A model generated the notes under the pieces. The model had not been told where the DNA came from. It saw only the letters and a list, made by a program, of their open reading frames with translations, and did not search any database. This document shows, piece after piece, positions 1-8,944 of a DNA stretch of 64,000 nt. Origin of the DNA: JBAOHV01 sp964450685 (GTDB lineage Bacteria > Actinomycetota > Acidimicrobiia > Acidimicrobiales > Microtrichaceae); contig CAYVDN010000003.1 in the NCBI GenBank assembly GCA_964450685.1, forward strand, positions 1-64,000. The letters are read 5' to 3'. Both the position numbers and the translations under genes were made by a program. Numbering within the stretch: position 1 is the first letter of the stretch; each line of letters opens with the position of its first letter.

Positions 1-795
1 GGTCGGTGCGGTCGGAACACCGGTCAGCGTCGGTGACGCCAGCGGCGCTTTGGCGTCGAGCGCCGCCTGTGCCGCCGTGCTGACGGGCTTGTCGGCGTCC
101 GCCGTGTCTTCCACGCTGGCGAGCCCGAGCAGCGCACGCACGGCCGGGAAGCTGGCGGCGGTGAGCAGCTGACGGCCCGTTGCCGTGCTCGACAGGGCGC
201 CCAGCACGTCCAGCTCGGGCGTGTGGTCCTGCTTGTTGCCGATGGCCGTGGCGTTGTCGGTGATGTACGTGAGGTAGGTGCCCAGGGTCGAGTACACGAC
301 CTCGTTGAACTGCTGCTGCTGAGTGACACCCGCACCCACGAGGTTGGGCATGTTGGTGCGGTCCACCAGCACCTGGGCAGCGGTGAGCGTGCTGAGAGCC
401 GAGGCGATGGCGGCGTTGACCTGGCCGATGGTGACGCCCCCACCGCCGCCAGGGTCCCCGTCGGCCAGGTGGGCGTTGAAGTCGGCCAGCAGCTGGTCGA
501 AGGCGACCTGGGAGACCTTGGCCGCCAGGGCCGCCGTCAGGCCGATGACCTGCTCGATGGTGATCGGTCCGGTCGGGCCGCCGCCGGGGGCGCAGGCGTC
601 ATCGAGCCCAAAGGGGCTATCGGACTCGGTGACGGCGTTGGGGTCCCGCCACAGCCCGGCGCCAGGATCCACGGAGGGGTCGTACCCGGGCGAGAACGGG
701 CGTACCTCACCACCACCCAGGTGCGACTCGGCGCCGCCCTGGATGGAAGAGATGGAGTCACTGCCTCCTCGGTAGCCAACGGGTCCTGCGGTCAT
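1..795 (-). CDS. Tail fibre protein, 3' end beyond window
   Basis: The open frame starts at ATG 795 (MTAGPVGYRGGSDS), 2 bases after the stop of the fibre gene to its right, and stays open for 265 codons to the window edge. A Gly/Asp-rich N-terminus is followed by an Ala/Gln-rich helical stretch. The last codons read KPVSTAAQAALDAKAPLASP, then TLTGVPTAPT. That is the classic tail-fibre shaft repeat (KPVSTAQQ..LD.KA..ASPTFTG.PTAPT) which usually precedes a receptor-binding or chaperone domain. Such a domain would lie outside the window. Role: host recognition at the virion surface. Domain family is clear; exact function is inferred. Confidence 0.8.
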   Translation of the reverse strand, partial: MTAGPVGYRGGSDSISSIQGGAESHLGGGEVRPFSPGYDPSVDPGAGLWRDPNAVTESDSPFGLDDACAPGGGPTGPITIEQVIGLTAALAAKVSQVAFDQLLADFNAHLADGDPGGGGGVTIGQVNAAIASALSTLTAAQVLVDRTNMPNLVGAGVTQQQQFNEVVYSTLGTYLTYITDNATAIGNKQDHTPELDVLGALSSTATGRQLLTAASFPAVRALLGLASVEDTADADKPVSTAAQAALDAKAPLASPTLTGVPTAPT

Positions 796-797
796 GA

Positions 798-2357
798 TCA
801 GATCTTGATGAAGACGTTCACGCCCAGGTAGGCCGGGCGCACGCTGACGGGCTGGCTGCTGCCGACGGGGCTCTCGGCCGGGAAGTCGTGGGTGTGGCCG
901 CCGGACTGCTGGAACACGACCTGATGGACGTGCTCGCCAGCGCCCTCGACGGCGTGGCCGTGGTCACCGCCGGTCACCGAGATGCCCGTGGTGCGCTTGT
1001 CGGTGTACTGCTGGAAGGTGACACGGAAGCTCAGCGGCACGTTCGGGCCGAGGTCGGGGTACACGTTCGGCTTGGTGTTGTCGAAGATGCCCGTGATGAA
1101 GTTGGTCCCGAACGCCTGCGGGACGTGCTCGTGGCCGGGATCGACCACCGTGTGGCCATGGCCGCCGCCGGAGATCGTGTGGCCATGGCCGCCCGCCGGG
1201 GTCAGGCTCGCCACGTGGGTGTGCTCGCCGCCCGAGCCCGTCGAGCCACCACCGAAGTGCGTGTGGGCCGGGAGCTGGGCCTGCGTGAGCGCACGGTCCA
1301 TCGAGCCCCCGGTGGCACCGACGGCACCGACGCCCATGAGCGGGAGCCGGTCAGCCATGTTGGGGATGGTCATGGTCTGGTTGCCGAGGTTGCGCCAGCT
1401 GGCGGCGCCGGGCACGTCCCAGAGGCGGCCGACGGCCGAGCGGGCGTAGGTACCTCCGTCCATGGGCAGCCAGGACGAGCCGAGGTAGGCGTCGCCGGGG
1501 GCCAGGATCGAGGAGATCATCGTGCCGGGCGGGTACTCGTCGGCGTAGTACTCCACCCAGCCGAAGCTCTTCTTGCTGAAGAAGGCTCCGTCGGAGGTGC
1601 GGACGTAGATGTCGCCCACGTTGCCCTCGCCGTTGGTGGGCGTGTTCGGGCCTCGGCGGATGTTGGAGCTGGTGACCAGGCCGGTCGCCGTGATGTCCCC
1701 GTTGACCGTGAGGCCCGGCAGCGTCATGGCCTGGGTGACGGTGAGGTAGCCGTCCACCCGCAGCGTCTGGATGTCGGAGCGCTGGAGGGACACGTCGCCC
1801 CAGCTCATCTTGCCCGAGCCCTCGATGCGGAACTTCTCGCCGGTCGGGAGTGTGTTACTCACCAGCACAGCAGAAGGTGCCACCGAGCCCTTGAAGCTCG
1901 ACGGCACCATGATCCGCTTGTCGGTGGTGTAGTCCCGGTTGATGCTCGTGGCCCCGGCAGGGACCAGGATCGACATCAGGACGACCATGTTCTCGCCGAC
2001 ATCGGGGAAGACCGGGTTCGAGGAGACAGGCCCCTGGAGCACCCGGAAGTCCCGGTTGATGCCGTCGTAGACCAGGAGATCGAAGCGATCCCTGGCCGAG
2101 GACCCCGTGAAGAGCTGCACCACTTGGTCAGCTGCGAAGTGCAACTCCCCCTTGACGAGGAGGGCGTTCCCTTCGCCGCCTCCGTAGACAGTGGCCGTTG
2201 CGGCGCTCCCTACGGGGATCTCGATGTCACACCCGGCGACGACCCCGTACCGGGACGAGCCCAGCAGGAGGAAGTCAACAGCGTCGGGCGCCGAGATGCC
2301 GTAGTTACCGGCGGTCTCCCCGGCGTTCTTGATGAGGAATCCCGGCCGGTTGGCCAT
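798..2357 (-). CDS. Tail fibre / collar-domain protein
   Basis: 519 aa, start ATG 2357 with AAAGGG upstream. The N-terminal ~180 residues resemble phage baseplate-attachment modules. The middle (residues ~195-260) has short beta-repeat text such as LTVNGDITATGLVTSSNIRR and GDIYVRTSDGAFF. The C-terminal half is rich in Gly and His (GEHTHVASL, GGHGHT, DPGHEHV), with PPGTMISS and WLPMDGGTYARS, typical of phage tail collar / short-tail-fibre domains whose His clusters bind metal in T4 gp12. It ends AYLGVNVFIKI, the usual collar terminus. It is a trimeric adhesin by family knowledge. It sits directly upstream (in transcription) of a second fibre gene. Confidence 0.85.
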   Translation of the reverse strand: MANRPGFLIKNAGETAGNYGISAPDAVDFLLLGSSRYGVVAGCDIEIPVGSAATATVYGGGEGNALLVKGELHFAADQVVQLFTGSSARDRFDLLVYDGINRDFRVLQGPVSSNPVFPDVGENMVVLMSILVPAGATSINRDYTTDKRIMVPSSFKGSVAPSAVLVSNTLPTGEKFRIEGSGKMSWGDVSLQRSDIQTLRVDGYLTVTQAMTLPGLTVNGDITATGLVTSSNIRRGPNTPTNGEGNVGDIYVRTSDGAFFSKKSFGWVEYYADEYPPGTMISSILAPGDAYLGSSWLPMDGGTYARSAVGRLWDVPGAASWRNLGNQTMTIPNMADRLPLMGVGAVGATGGSMDRALTQAQLPAHTHFGGGSTGSGGEHTHVASLTPAGGHGHTISGGGHGHTVVDPGHEHVPQAFGTNFITGIFDNTKPNVYPDLGPNVPLSFRVTFQQYTDKRTTGISVTGGDHGHAVEGAGEHVHQVVFQQSGGHTHDFPAESPVGSSQPVSVRPAYLGVNVFIKI

Positions 2358-2375
2358 CTCGACGCCCTTTCGCTG

Positions 2376-2391
2376 TCTGATACCGGTATCA
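2376..2391. promoter_or_regulatory. Perfect palindrome CTGATACCGGTATCAG
   Basis: A 16-bp perfect palindrome built from TGATAC/GTATCA half-sites lies about 19 bases upstream of the fibre start at 2357. The half-sites match the arms of the GATA...TATC signal found in front of other genes, but here there is no Shine-Dalgarno core in the middle. It could be a protein-binding operator. Confidence 0.45.
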
Positions 2392-2419
2392 GCCTACCCG
2401 GCGCCGCAGCGCTGGGCGA

Positions 2420-2995
2420 CTACTGATCGGTGCTGGGCTCGGCGCCGTGCTCGGGAACGGCGGGGCTGCCGTCCTCGTTCACCTTGGCGTCGGCGTGCCC
2501 GGCGAGCGCCTGGTCACGGGCGAGGGCTTCCTCGGCCGCCTGCTCGGCCAGGGTGTCGTCGGCCTTGTTGGCCTCCTCCTTGGCGAGCTGCGCCTCGAAC
2601 AGGCCGTTGGCCTCGTCCACGACCTGCTGGGGCGGCTGGTTGCCGTCCCGGTCCTGGGTCGGGTTCGGCGCCGTCATCTCGAACGGGGCGGTGCCGGGCG
2701 CCGGGGCGGGCTCGGGGATCTTGCCGTCGGCGGTGAGGTCGTCACGCTGGTACTTGGCCAGCACCTCCTCGCTGAGGCCGAGGATCTCGTCGGGGGCGTA
2801 GCCCCGGGCCTGGAGGCGGGCCATGGCGTCGTCGTCCTGGAGCGTGCGGAACAGGAGGCTCTGCTCCTGCGCCACCTCGGCACCCTCGACCTGCTCGCCC
2901 TCGGTGGGCTCCAGGCTGGGATCGAGCTGCACCTCGGCGCCAGCGGCGTCGGTGCGGGTCTCGTCGGCGGTGTCGGTCTGGCTGGTCTTGCTCAT
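2420..2995 (-). CDS. Acidic hypothetical protein of head module
   Basis: 191 aa, ATG 2995 with AAGGAG nine bases upstream. The sequence is acidic and low-complexity (Asp/Glu/Ala/Pro/Gln), with one more ordered stretch near residues 45-90 (SLLFRTLQDDDAMARLQARG, then YAPDEILGLSEEVLAKY). No catalytic motif or membrane segment is seen. It lies between the fibre genes and the capsid gene on one strand, so a structural or assembly role is plausible. Function unknown. Confidence 0.7.
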   Translation of the reverse strand: MSKTSQTDTADETRTDAAGAEVQLDPSLEPTEGEQVEGAEVAQEQSLLFRTLQDDDAMARLQARGYAPDEILGLSEEVLAKYQRDDLTADGKIPEPAPAPGTAPFEMTAPNPTQDRDGNQPPQQVVDEANGLFEAQLAKEEANKADDTLAEQAAEEALARDQALAGHADAKVNEDGSPAVPEHGAEPSTDQ

Positions 2996-3023
2996 AGCGG
3001 TGACTCCTTCAAGTCGTTGGGGA

Positions 3024-3344
3024 CTAGGAGACCGTGACGGTGACCGTGCTGGTCGTCACCGAGCCCTGGGCATCGGTGGCGGTGAGCACGAGCGTCTTGG
3101 CCCCCGTCGTCGCATAGGTGTGGTTGACCGACAGCGACAGGCTCGTGGTACCCGTGAAGTTCCCCGTCTCGACGGGGCTGCCGTCTCCCCAGCTGATCGA
3201 GTAGGCGGTGGTACCGCCCTCGGGGTTGGTGCCGGTCCAGGCGAACGCCTTGGAGACGGTGGCCGAGGCGGTCTGCGCCGTGCCCCCGGTGGGGGTGAGC
3301 GTGGGGGCCTCGTCCAGGACCTGGACAACGGAGACGGTGGACAT
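3024..3344 (-). CDS. Ig/PKD-like domain protein, possible head decoration
   Basis: 106 aa, ATG 3344 preceded by AAGGAGGG. The whole protein looks like one beta-sandwich: ISWGDGSPVETGNFTG, then NHTYATTGAKTLVLTATDAQG and STVTVTVS, the WGDG...HTY...G.YTV.LTVTDA signature of PKD-type Ig folds. Ig-like domains often decorate capsids and bind surface sugars. Its place two genes after the major capsid gene supports a decoration or accessory capsid protein; that role is inferred. Confidence 0.75.
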   Translation of the reverse strand: MSTVSVVQVLDEAPTLTPTGGTAQTASATVSKAFAWTGTNPEGGTTAYSISWGDGSPVETGNFTGTTSLSLSVNHTYATTGAKTLVLTATDAQGSVTTSTVTVTVS

Positions 3345-3361
3345 GGGGGACCCTCCTTGGA

Positions 3362-3976
3362 TCAGTGCCAGAGCTTGCCGATGGCGTCCAGCTCCGCAGC
3401 CACGTCGAGCGGGACTTGGTACTGGTGGCCCTGCTGGAACGAGTAGATGCGGGGCGGACGACCCCCGGCGGTGATGGTCATGTTCTCGATGTCCTCGTTC
3501 ACCCGGATGATGCGGGTGCGGGCGCCCATCGGAACGGCGGTGGGCGTCACGGCGTCCACCACGATCTCCTGCGGCACGAAGCCGAGGTTCTGCGCCACCG
3601 AGCCGTTGGCGCTCACCGGCTGCGGCTGGTTCGGGTTGGCCACCTGGGCGGGCGGCGCCACCTGGGGCTGGGGGAAGGACCCGTTGTTGATGGTCGGCCC
3701 CTCGGTGTACTGCGGCTGGACGCCGGGGGCGGGCATGACCTGCTGGGTCGGCAGCTGCTGAGGCTGCGGGGCGGCCTGCGGCTGCACGGGAGCGGGCTCC
3801 TGCGGCGGCATGGCGGCGGGCTCCTGGACCTGGGCGATCTCGGCGGCCATCACGGCGGCCGGAGCCTGCTGCGTGGTCACCTCACCCGTGGGAAGAGGGG
3901 CGGCGGTCTGGGAAGGTGCCTCGGTGGTGACCTCGGCGGCGGGTGCGGTGGCCTTGGGAGTGGCGGCTCGTGGCAT
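3362..3976 (-). CDS. Pro/Gln/Ala-rich hypothetical protein next to capsid
   Basis: 204 aa, ATG 3976. Residues 1-~125 are a low-complexity Pro/Ala/Gln linker. Residues ~130-204 form an ordered domain (NLGFVPQEIVVDAVTP, TRIIRVNEDIENMTI, YSFQQGHQYQVPLDVAAELD, GKLWH). The C-terminal pattern, with a nucleotide-free beta-rich core ending in a helix and LW, resembles small head-completion or capsid-accessory domains of other phages. It lies between the capsid gene and the Ig-domain gene. Exact role not recognised. Confidence 0.7.
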   Translation of the reverse strand: MPRAATPKATAPAAEVTTEAPSQTAAPLPTGEVTTQQAPAAVMAAEIAQVQEPAAMPPQEPAPVQPQAAPQPQQLPTQQVMPAPGVQPQYTEGPTINNGSFPQPQVAPPAQVANPNQPQPVSANGSVAQNLGFVPQEIVVDAVTPTAVPMGARTRIIRVNEDIENMTITAGGRPPRIYSFQQGHQYQVPLDVAAELDAIGKLWH

Positions 3977-4020
3977 GATGTTGTTGCTCCAAACGGGTAT
4001 GGGGAAATGAGTGTCTCACT

Positions 4021-4054
4021 GGCGAAGGGGAGAGGCCGAAGCCCCTCCCCTGCC
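4021..4054 (-). terminator. Hairpin terminator after capsid gene
   Basis: GGCGAAGGGGAGAGGCC and GAAGCCCCTCCCCTGCC fold into a long, nearly perfect GC hairpin (AGGGGAG/CTCCCCT, inner GGC-CGAA-GCC). It lies 28 bases past the stop of the major capsid gene. The T-tract is poor, so termination may be partial, which would keep capsid mRNA in excess over downstream genes. Confidence 0.7.
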
Positions 4055-4081
4055 AGCGTTCGATGGGCCGGAGCCCGCCGA

Positions 4082-5410
4082 CTAGTTGGTGCGGATCTTG
4101 ACGACCGCCGAGTCGGTGATGAGGCCGAAGCCCCAGATGGCGTACCACGCCAGGGCGTGCTCACGACCGAAGTCGAGGACGCCGCCGTCACGCAGCTCGA
4201 CGGGGAGCGAGATGGCGTGGCCGAAGGAGTTGTCGCCCAACATGAGCGCCTCCAGCACGTTGTCGCTCGTGCCCGCCGAGACCGACGGGTAGTCGCTGAG
4301 CCACGGCTGATCCCACCCGGGCTGGGCGACGGCCGTCGGGGCGTACCCGGCGTCCATGGCCACGTCGGCCGCAGCCGAGCCCTGGTTGTCGAGCGGACCC
4401 TCGTAGGGGTTGGCGCTCAGGATGCCGCCCGTGCTGGCGTCGGCGGGACGCCAGTCGAGGGCACCGCCGCCCGAGTAGGTCTCGTTGTAGTACGCCGACA
4501 GATCCGTGAGGATCGAGTCGTCCGAGGCCCGCAGCGGGTGGCCGATCTGGGTGGTCTCGATGAACACCGTGTCGTAGAGCCGACCGATCTCACCGAGCAT
4601 GAAGTTGCCGGGAGCGGCGTACTTCGTGACCTCGATGAACTCCGGGGTGTCCCGGATCTGGCGGCTCTGCGCCGGGTGGATGAAGCAGATGTACGTGTCA
4701 CCCAGGCGGGGGATGTTCTTGCTCGCCAGGGTGTACGTCGCATCCTTCACCGCCGCCGGGGTGAACTTGAAGGCGGCGTTGGCGCCGACGATGGTGCCCG
4801 CCGACCCCTGGGTGCCGGAGTTGTAGATGCCCCGGCCCGTGGTGATGCTCGACGGCTCGGAGTAGCCGTACACGACGGACGACGCCGACTGGATCGTGGA
4901 GCGGGCCTCCAGGTCCATGTAGGTCGCCATCGAGCGCCCGAGGAGACGGCTGGAGCTGGCCAGCACGTCATCGAACGAGGCGTTGAGGAGCAGCTCCGAC
5001 ATGGCGATGCCCTGGCCCTGCTCGGCCACGGTGATGCGGTACTGCTGCGCCGTGATGGCGAGCGTCTGCATGCGGATGCCCTCGACCAGCGGACCCGAGG
5101 GGATCGGCAGGTTGTTGTACCGCATGAAGTTGACCGTGAGGCCCGGCATGACGCCCAGCTCGGTCTTCTTCACGGCGAACTGCTCGAAGCGAAGCACGGG
5201 CATCGCCTGGAACAGGATCTCCTTCGACCAGATGGTCTGGATCGCCGGGGTGAGGGCCGTCGAACCGGAGACCGCCGACTGGCCGTAGCCGGTGACGTTG
5301 CCGGTGGCGCCGGTCGCCGGGTTCATCAGCCCGTAGGCCGAACCCGTGACGCCGGTGGCGAGACGGTTGGTGCCGGTGATGCCGCCACCGTTGGGGAGCT
5401 GGAATGCCAT
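4082..5410 (-). CDS. Major capsid protein (HK97 fold, N4 gp56-like)
   Basis: 442 aa, ATG 5410 with GGAGG upstream. It begins MAFQLPNGGG and continues with a loop and helix, LTPAIQTIWSKEILFQAMPV, LRFEQFAVKK, then MPGLTVNFMRYNNLP, the P-domain core (ITAQQYRITVAEQGQGIAMS, ELLLNASFDDVL) and a late VVKIRTN beta strand. This matches major capsid proteins of the N4-gp56/P22-coat-like families, which are about 400 residues. Position after portal and scaffold-like genes, and a following terminator, agree. It would form the icosahedral shell. High confidence in role, moderate in subfamily. Confidence 0.9.
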   Translation of the reverse strand: MAFQLPNGGGITGTNRLATGVTGSAYGLMNPATGATGNVTGYGQSAVSGSTALTPAIQTIWSKEILFQAMPVLRFEQFAVKKTELGVMPGLTVNFMRYNNLPIPSGPLVEGIRMQTLAITAQQYRITVAEQGQGIAMSELLLNASFDDVLASSSRLLGRSMATYMDLEARSTIQSASSVVYGYSEPSSITTGRGIYNSGTQGSAGTIVGANAAFKFTPAAVKDATYTLASKNIPRLGDTYICFIHPAQSRQIRDTPEFIEVTKYAAPGNFMLGEIGRLYDTVFIETTQIGHPLRASDDSILTDLSAYYNETYSGGGALDWRPADASTGGILSANPYEGPLDNQGSAAADVAMDAGYAPTAVAQPGWDQPWLSDYPSVSAGTSDNVLEALMLGDNSFGHAISLPVELRDGGVLDFGREHALAWYAIWGFGLITDSAVVKIRTN

Positions 5411-5460
5411 GGGATGTCCCTCCTAAGGACTGTGAAGTGGGATGGGTGCAGTCCTACGGA

Positions 5461-6432
5461 CTACTGGCCGCCCTGGTAGAACTGCTGGGTGGCGGCGGCG
5501 TGCAGGCGATCCCGATTGGCCCGGAACTCCTCCATCGACATGTTCCGGATGCTCCCGGGGTCGAGGGTCTGAGTGGCGGGTCCTTGCTCCAATGGCCCGA
5601 CGGGGAAGGCGCCCGAGGAGGACACCCCCCGCATCTCGCTCAACGGTACCTGCTGGGGCACCGTCGGTGCGATCTGTGCGCCCGGGATGGGCTGCGCACC
5701 CATCACGGACTGGAAGCCGCCGACGATGGCGGCCGTCCGGTTGATCATCTCCTGGAAGGAGGCGTCGATCTCCTCCTTGGAGTTGCCCTTGATGAAGTCA
5801 CGCAGCTCGGGCATGACGTGCTCACCGTGCTCGATGAGGAGCCGGTCCCGGTAGGAGTCGAGCTGGGCCACCAGCTGCTCCTTCTCCCGGATGGCCTCAC
5901 CGAGGGCGATCTTGTTCTCCAGCTGGCCGATGCGCTCGGCCGCCTCCTGGCGGATGCGCTCGGCGAGCTGCGTGGCGTCGAGGCCACGCTCCTCCTCCAG
6001 GCGCTTGCGCTCACGCTCGGCCTCCTCGGCGGCCTTCTCGGCGGCGAGACGGGCCTCCCGCTCCTGGGCGAGGGTGGCGACCTGGGAGCCCAGCTCCTCC
6101 ATGCGGCCGTAGAGCTTGGACTTCTCGTCCTCCCGGGCCTGGCCCAGCATCTGCTGGACGACCTCGATGGGAAGGAGCTGGGGGGCCTGCTGGCCCGGGG
6201 CCTGGACGAGCTGCACCGGGGGGAGCTGCTGGCCCACGACCGGCTGAACGTCACCCACGAAGCGGGGCTGCGGGGGAGTCACACCCGGGCCGAACTCGCC
6301 GACCTGCGGGAGGGGCTGGACCGGAACGGTCTGCTGCGGAGCCGGGACCACGGGGGCGGCCTGGACGGCAACGGGCTGACCCGTCACGGGGTCGATGGCG
6401 AACGGCGCAGCGGGGTTCTGGGTGAAGCTCAT
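5461..6432 (-). CDS. Capsid scaffolding-like protein
   Basis: 323 aa from ATG 6432 (MSFTQNPAAPF); an in-frame ATG at 6516 exists but lacks a ribosome site. Residues 1-~100 are Pro/Gln/Val-rich and disordered. Residues ~105-210 are a long charged coiled coil (REARLAAEKAAEEAERERKR, LEEERGLDATQLAERIRQE). A helical region follows (MPELRDFIKGNSKEEIDASF) before a Gly/Pro tail. Helical, charged proteins between portal and capsid genes are usually scaffolds that template the procapsid and are removed later. No protease motif is seen inside it. Confidence 0.75.
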   Translation of the reverse strand: MSFTQNPAAPFAIDPVTGQPVAVQAAPVVPAPQQTVPVQPLPQVGEFGPGVTPPQPRFVGDVQPVVGQQLPPVQLVQAPGQQAPQLLPIEVVQQMLGQAREDEKSKLYGRMEELGSQVATLAQEREARLAAEKAAEEAERERKRLEEERGLDATQLAERIRQEAAERIGQLENKIALGEAIREKEQLVAQLDSYRDRLLIEHGEHVMPELRDFIKGNSKEEIDASFQEMINRTAAIVGGFQSVMGAQPIPGAQIAPTVPQQVPLSEMRGVSSSGAFPVGPLEQGPATQTLDPGSIRNMSMEEFRANRDRLHAAATQQFYQGGQ

Positions 6433-6537
6433 GTAAGTGTGTCTTTCTACGTGACCTGATATGGGTATCTGCTCAAGTATGTATAGCAGACCCGATAGGC
6501 CATATGGAACAGGCACCTGGAGAAATCTAGGGAGACC

Positions 6538-8223
6538 CTACTCTCCCGGGTTCTCGTTGAAGTCGGCCCTCTCCGGCGGGGACGGCTGGAAGGCGATGGA
6601 CATGATCTCCTGCGCCAGCACCGGGTCCACGGCGGGAACCATGCCCGTGGGGTTGCCGTTGGCGTCCGGCGGCCCGTCCATGCCGGGGATCACCAGCGGC
6701 TGGCCGTCGGGTGTCATACCCGTCGCCTGCATGATGAACTGGTTGGCGCCTGCCTGGATGAGCTGGAGGGCGGCGGCCCGCTTCACTTCCTCGATCTGCT
6801 CCTCGTAGACCTCCTGGAGCTTCTGGTCGGGGAACTTCTCGCCCAGCGCACGCATGCCGCCGACCTTGCTCTGGAGCCCGACGGCCATGAGGGCCTGCTG
6901 CTCGTTGAGGATGAGCAGCTTGTCCATCGGCAGCGGGTCGATCCACTCGACGCTGGTCTGGTACGTCATCGGGTCCTGCGGGCTCAGCCACGGGTACTGG
7001 TCCGGGCCGAGCTGGATGGCGGACACCATCGGGTTGTACTGGAGCCACTCGGGCTCGTAGACGGCGGCGTACCGGATGATGAGGGCGTTCACGTCCTTCA
7101 GCAGCTTGGTGTAGGTCACCAACTTCAGCTGCCGCCGTTGGATCATGGAGAGGTACACCATCGACAGGGCGGCGCCGGAGGTGTTCGTGATGGGCTGCGC
7201 CTGACCGAGGGCTCCCGAGGGCACGCCGGTCATCTCGTGCATGGCCTGCTTCAGCAGCTCCAAGAAGCCGAGCGGCGCCGCCATGTTGGTCTCCAGCTGG
7301 AGGTTGGTGACCTTGGCCCCGGCGTTGGAGATCGACCAGACCTTGCGGGGACCCTTCTCCAGGTTCTGCGCCTTGGCGCCCGTGATGACGGTGACCGGGG
7401 CCGAGTGGTAGTTGAGGATGTCACTGATCTCAGTGGCCTTCTCGTTGTACTCCCGGTTCAGGGAGATGAGGTCCTCGATGTCGGAGACGCCCCACGGCGA
7501 GCTGGCCACCCGCATGTTCGGACAGAAGGCGACGGGGATCAGGCCAAGGGGGTTGGCCCGCTCGTCAATCAGCTCGTCGTCCACGTACTCCCGGATGATC
7601 TCGTCGGTGATCACCTCGACGTAGGCGTGCATCGTGCGAGCGCCGTCGGCCGCCTGGCCCCAGAACTTGTACTTCAGCTTGAACTCGATCAGCCGGGTGC
7701 GGTCGTGGGGGTGGAACGTCGGGAAGCAGTAGGCCGGGTTGATCGGCAGGATGCGGATCTTGGGCGGGTGGATGACACCCACCGAGTCCTGGTACGGCGG
7801 CTCCCAGGCGACCTTCACGAAGATGTCTCCCGAGATGGTGCCGTACTGCCCGATCTCTTGCAGCAGCGTGGCCTGGTCGTTGTCCTCCTGCCACACCCGC
7901 CGGAGCAGGTAGGGAATGATCGCCGACGACGCCTCCGGCGAGTGGTGATGGACACCCTTGCCGAAGTTGAAGCTGATGAGGTAGTCGGCGAAGGCCCGGA
8001 CCCAATTGAAGGTCAGCTGGGCGTCTCCCATCGGGACTCGGTGAGCCCAGTGGTGTCCCAGGTAGAACCGCTAGAAGGCCCAGTTGCGAGCGTAACGATT
8101 GAGCCTGGGGCCATGAACCTCAAACTCCTCGTCGGCAAGTTCAACTAGGCCAAGGGGACTGACAGAAATCGAAAGATCCGAACCTGTGGCACGGGCCGAG
8201 CCCGGATAGAACGCTACTGACAT
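6538..8223 (-). CDS. Portal protein, interrupted by in-frame TAG at codon 51
   Basis: From ATG 8223 the frame reads MSVAFYPGSARATG...NRYARNWAF, then TAG at 8071-8073, then RFYLGHHWAHRVPMGDAQLT and on to the stop at 6538, 562 codons in all. The RNWAF/FYLGHHW text on both sides of the TAG is portal-type N-terminal sequence, so this is one gene. The body has WGVSDIEDLISLNREYNEKA, ETNMAAPLGFLELLKQAMHE and MTGVPSGALGQAQP, typical of SPP1 gp6-like portals. Start 8223 overlaps the stop of the upstream HNH gene by 10 bases. Without read-through the product must start internally, for example at M66 (8028-8031). The dodecameric portal is the DNA gate for packaging. Confidence 0.88.
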
Positions 8224-8933
8224 GGTGGTGTCCTCACCCCCTCTCCCACTACGACATCAAGCGCCGACGCTGAGTCACTGGACTTGGATGAACGCAGGTA
8301 CGCTACAGCACGTTCGAGGATATGGATATCGTCCTGGAAGAAACCGAGCCCCGGGTTGCAGAGGTTACACAACAGCCCACGCACCTGATGCGTTTCGTGG
8401 TCGTGATCCACGTGGATCTTCTTGGTCTCGGTGAGAGGCACGAGGCAAATGCCACAACGACCGAGCTGAAGGTCATACAGCCGCTCGTACTCCTCGGTCG
8501 AGATTCCGTACTTTGCCATGCGGCGCACATGGTTGTCGTGCTCACGAGTCGCTGGGTCGGCTTGTCGAGCCCGAGCCTTCAGTACAGCCTGGTGCCGTGA
8601 TCGGCACGCAGCTGAGCAGTACAGGTCCGGCCGATTCCTGGATGGGTATACATACTCTCCCGCTGGGACTTCTTGGTCACAGAGGTCATGAGCGCACGCC
8701 ACGGTGTGATCGAGCACGAAGACCTTGAACAGTTTCCCGCCAATCTCGATCTTGGTAGTCACCTGGGCGTGTGGCCCCTTGGTCTCGCCAGCGGCATAGC
8801 GGGCGTTGATCCTCGCACGATCGCAAACCTTGCAGTAAAGAGCGAGTCCGTCGTCACGGCGCACGTTGGAGGTGTACTCACTCAACGGCTTGGTCTCGCC
8901 GCAGCGTGTGCAAACCTTCTCGGCGACCGACAT
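8214..8933 (-). CDS. HNH endonuclease of the recombination endonuclease VII family
   Basis: 239 aa, ATG 8933. An N-terminal zinc-binding part (CTRCGETKPLSEYTSN, CKVC) precedes a central CDQEVPAGEYVYPS...CSAACRSRH. The C-terminal nuclease core has CGICLVPLTETKKIHVDHDH, then RGLLCNLCNPGLGFFQDD. The DHDH-x-RGLLC-x2-CN arrangement is the endonuclease VII/HNH signature (two Cys pairs and the catalytic His). It lies immediately before the portal gene with a 10-base overlap. It could resolve branched DNA during packaging, as T4 gp49 does, or be a homing nuclease inserted in the head module. Sequence cannot decide between the two. Confidence 0.85.
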   Translation of the reverse strand: MSVAEKVCTRCGETKPLSEYTSNVRRDDGLALYCKVCDRARINARYAAGETKGPHAQVTTKIEIGGKLFKVFVLDHTVACAHDLCDQEVPAGEYVYPSRNRPDLYCSAACRSRHQAVLKARARQADPATREHDNHVRRMAKYGISTEEYERLYDLQLGRCGICLVPLTETKKIHVDHDHETHQVRGLLCNLCNPGLGFFQDDIHILERAVAYLRSSKSSDSASALDVVVGEGVRTPPCQ

Positions 8934-8944
8934 GGTGCGTCACC

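Noticed and set aside
223..2426. Long open frames on the plus strand opposite the fibre genes
   Set aside because: Antisense shadows of GC-rich coding sequence: Arg/Gly/His-rich, no ribosome sites, while the minus frames match tail-fibre families.
3365..5479. 704-codon plus-strand frame opposite the capsid gene
   Set aside because: Composition is typical of antisense translation in high-GC DNA; the minus strand holds the major capsid protein and its neighbours.
6527..7048. Alternative minus frame inside the portal gene
   Set aside because: Same-strand shadow with Pro/Gly/Arg bias and no start signal.
8071..8073. Genome-wide reassignment of TAG to an amino acid
   Set aside because: Several other genes end cleanly at TAG just before a downstream start (for example 13697, 16468, 25965, 43070), so TAG is a normal stop here.
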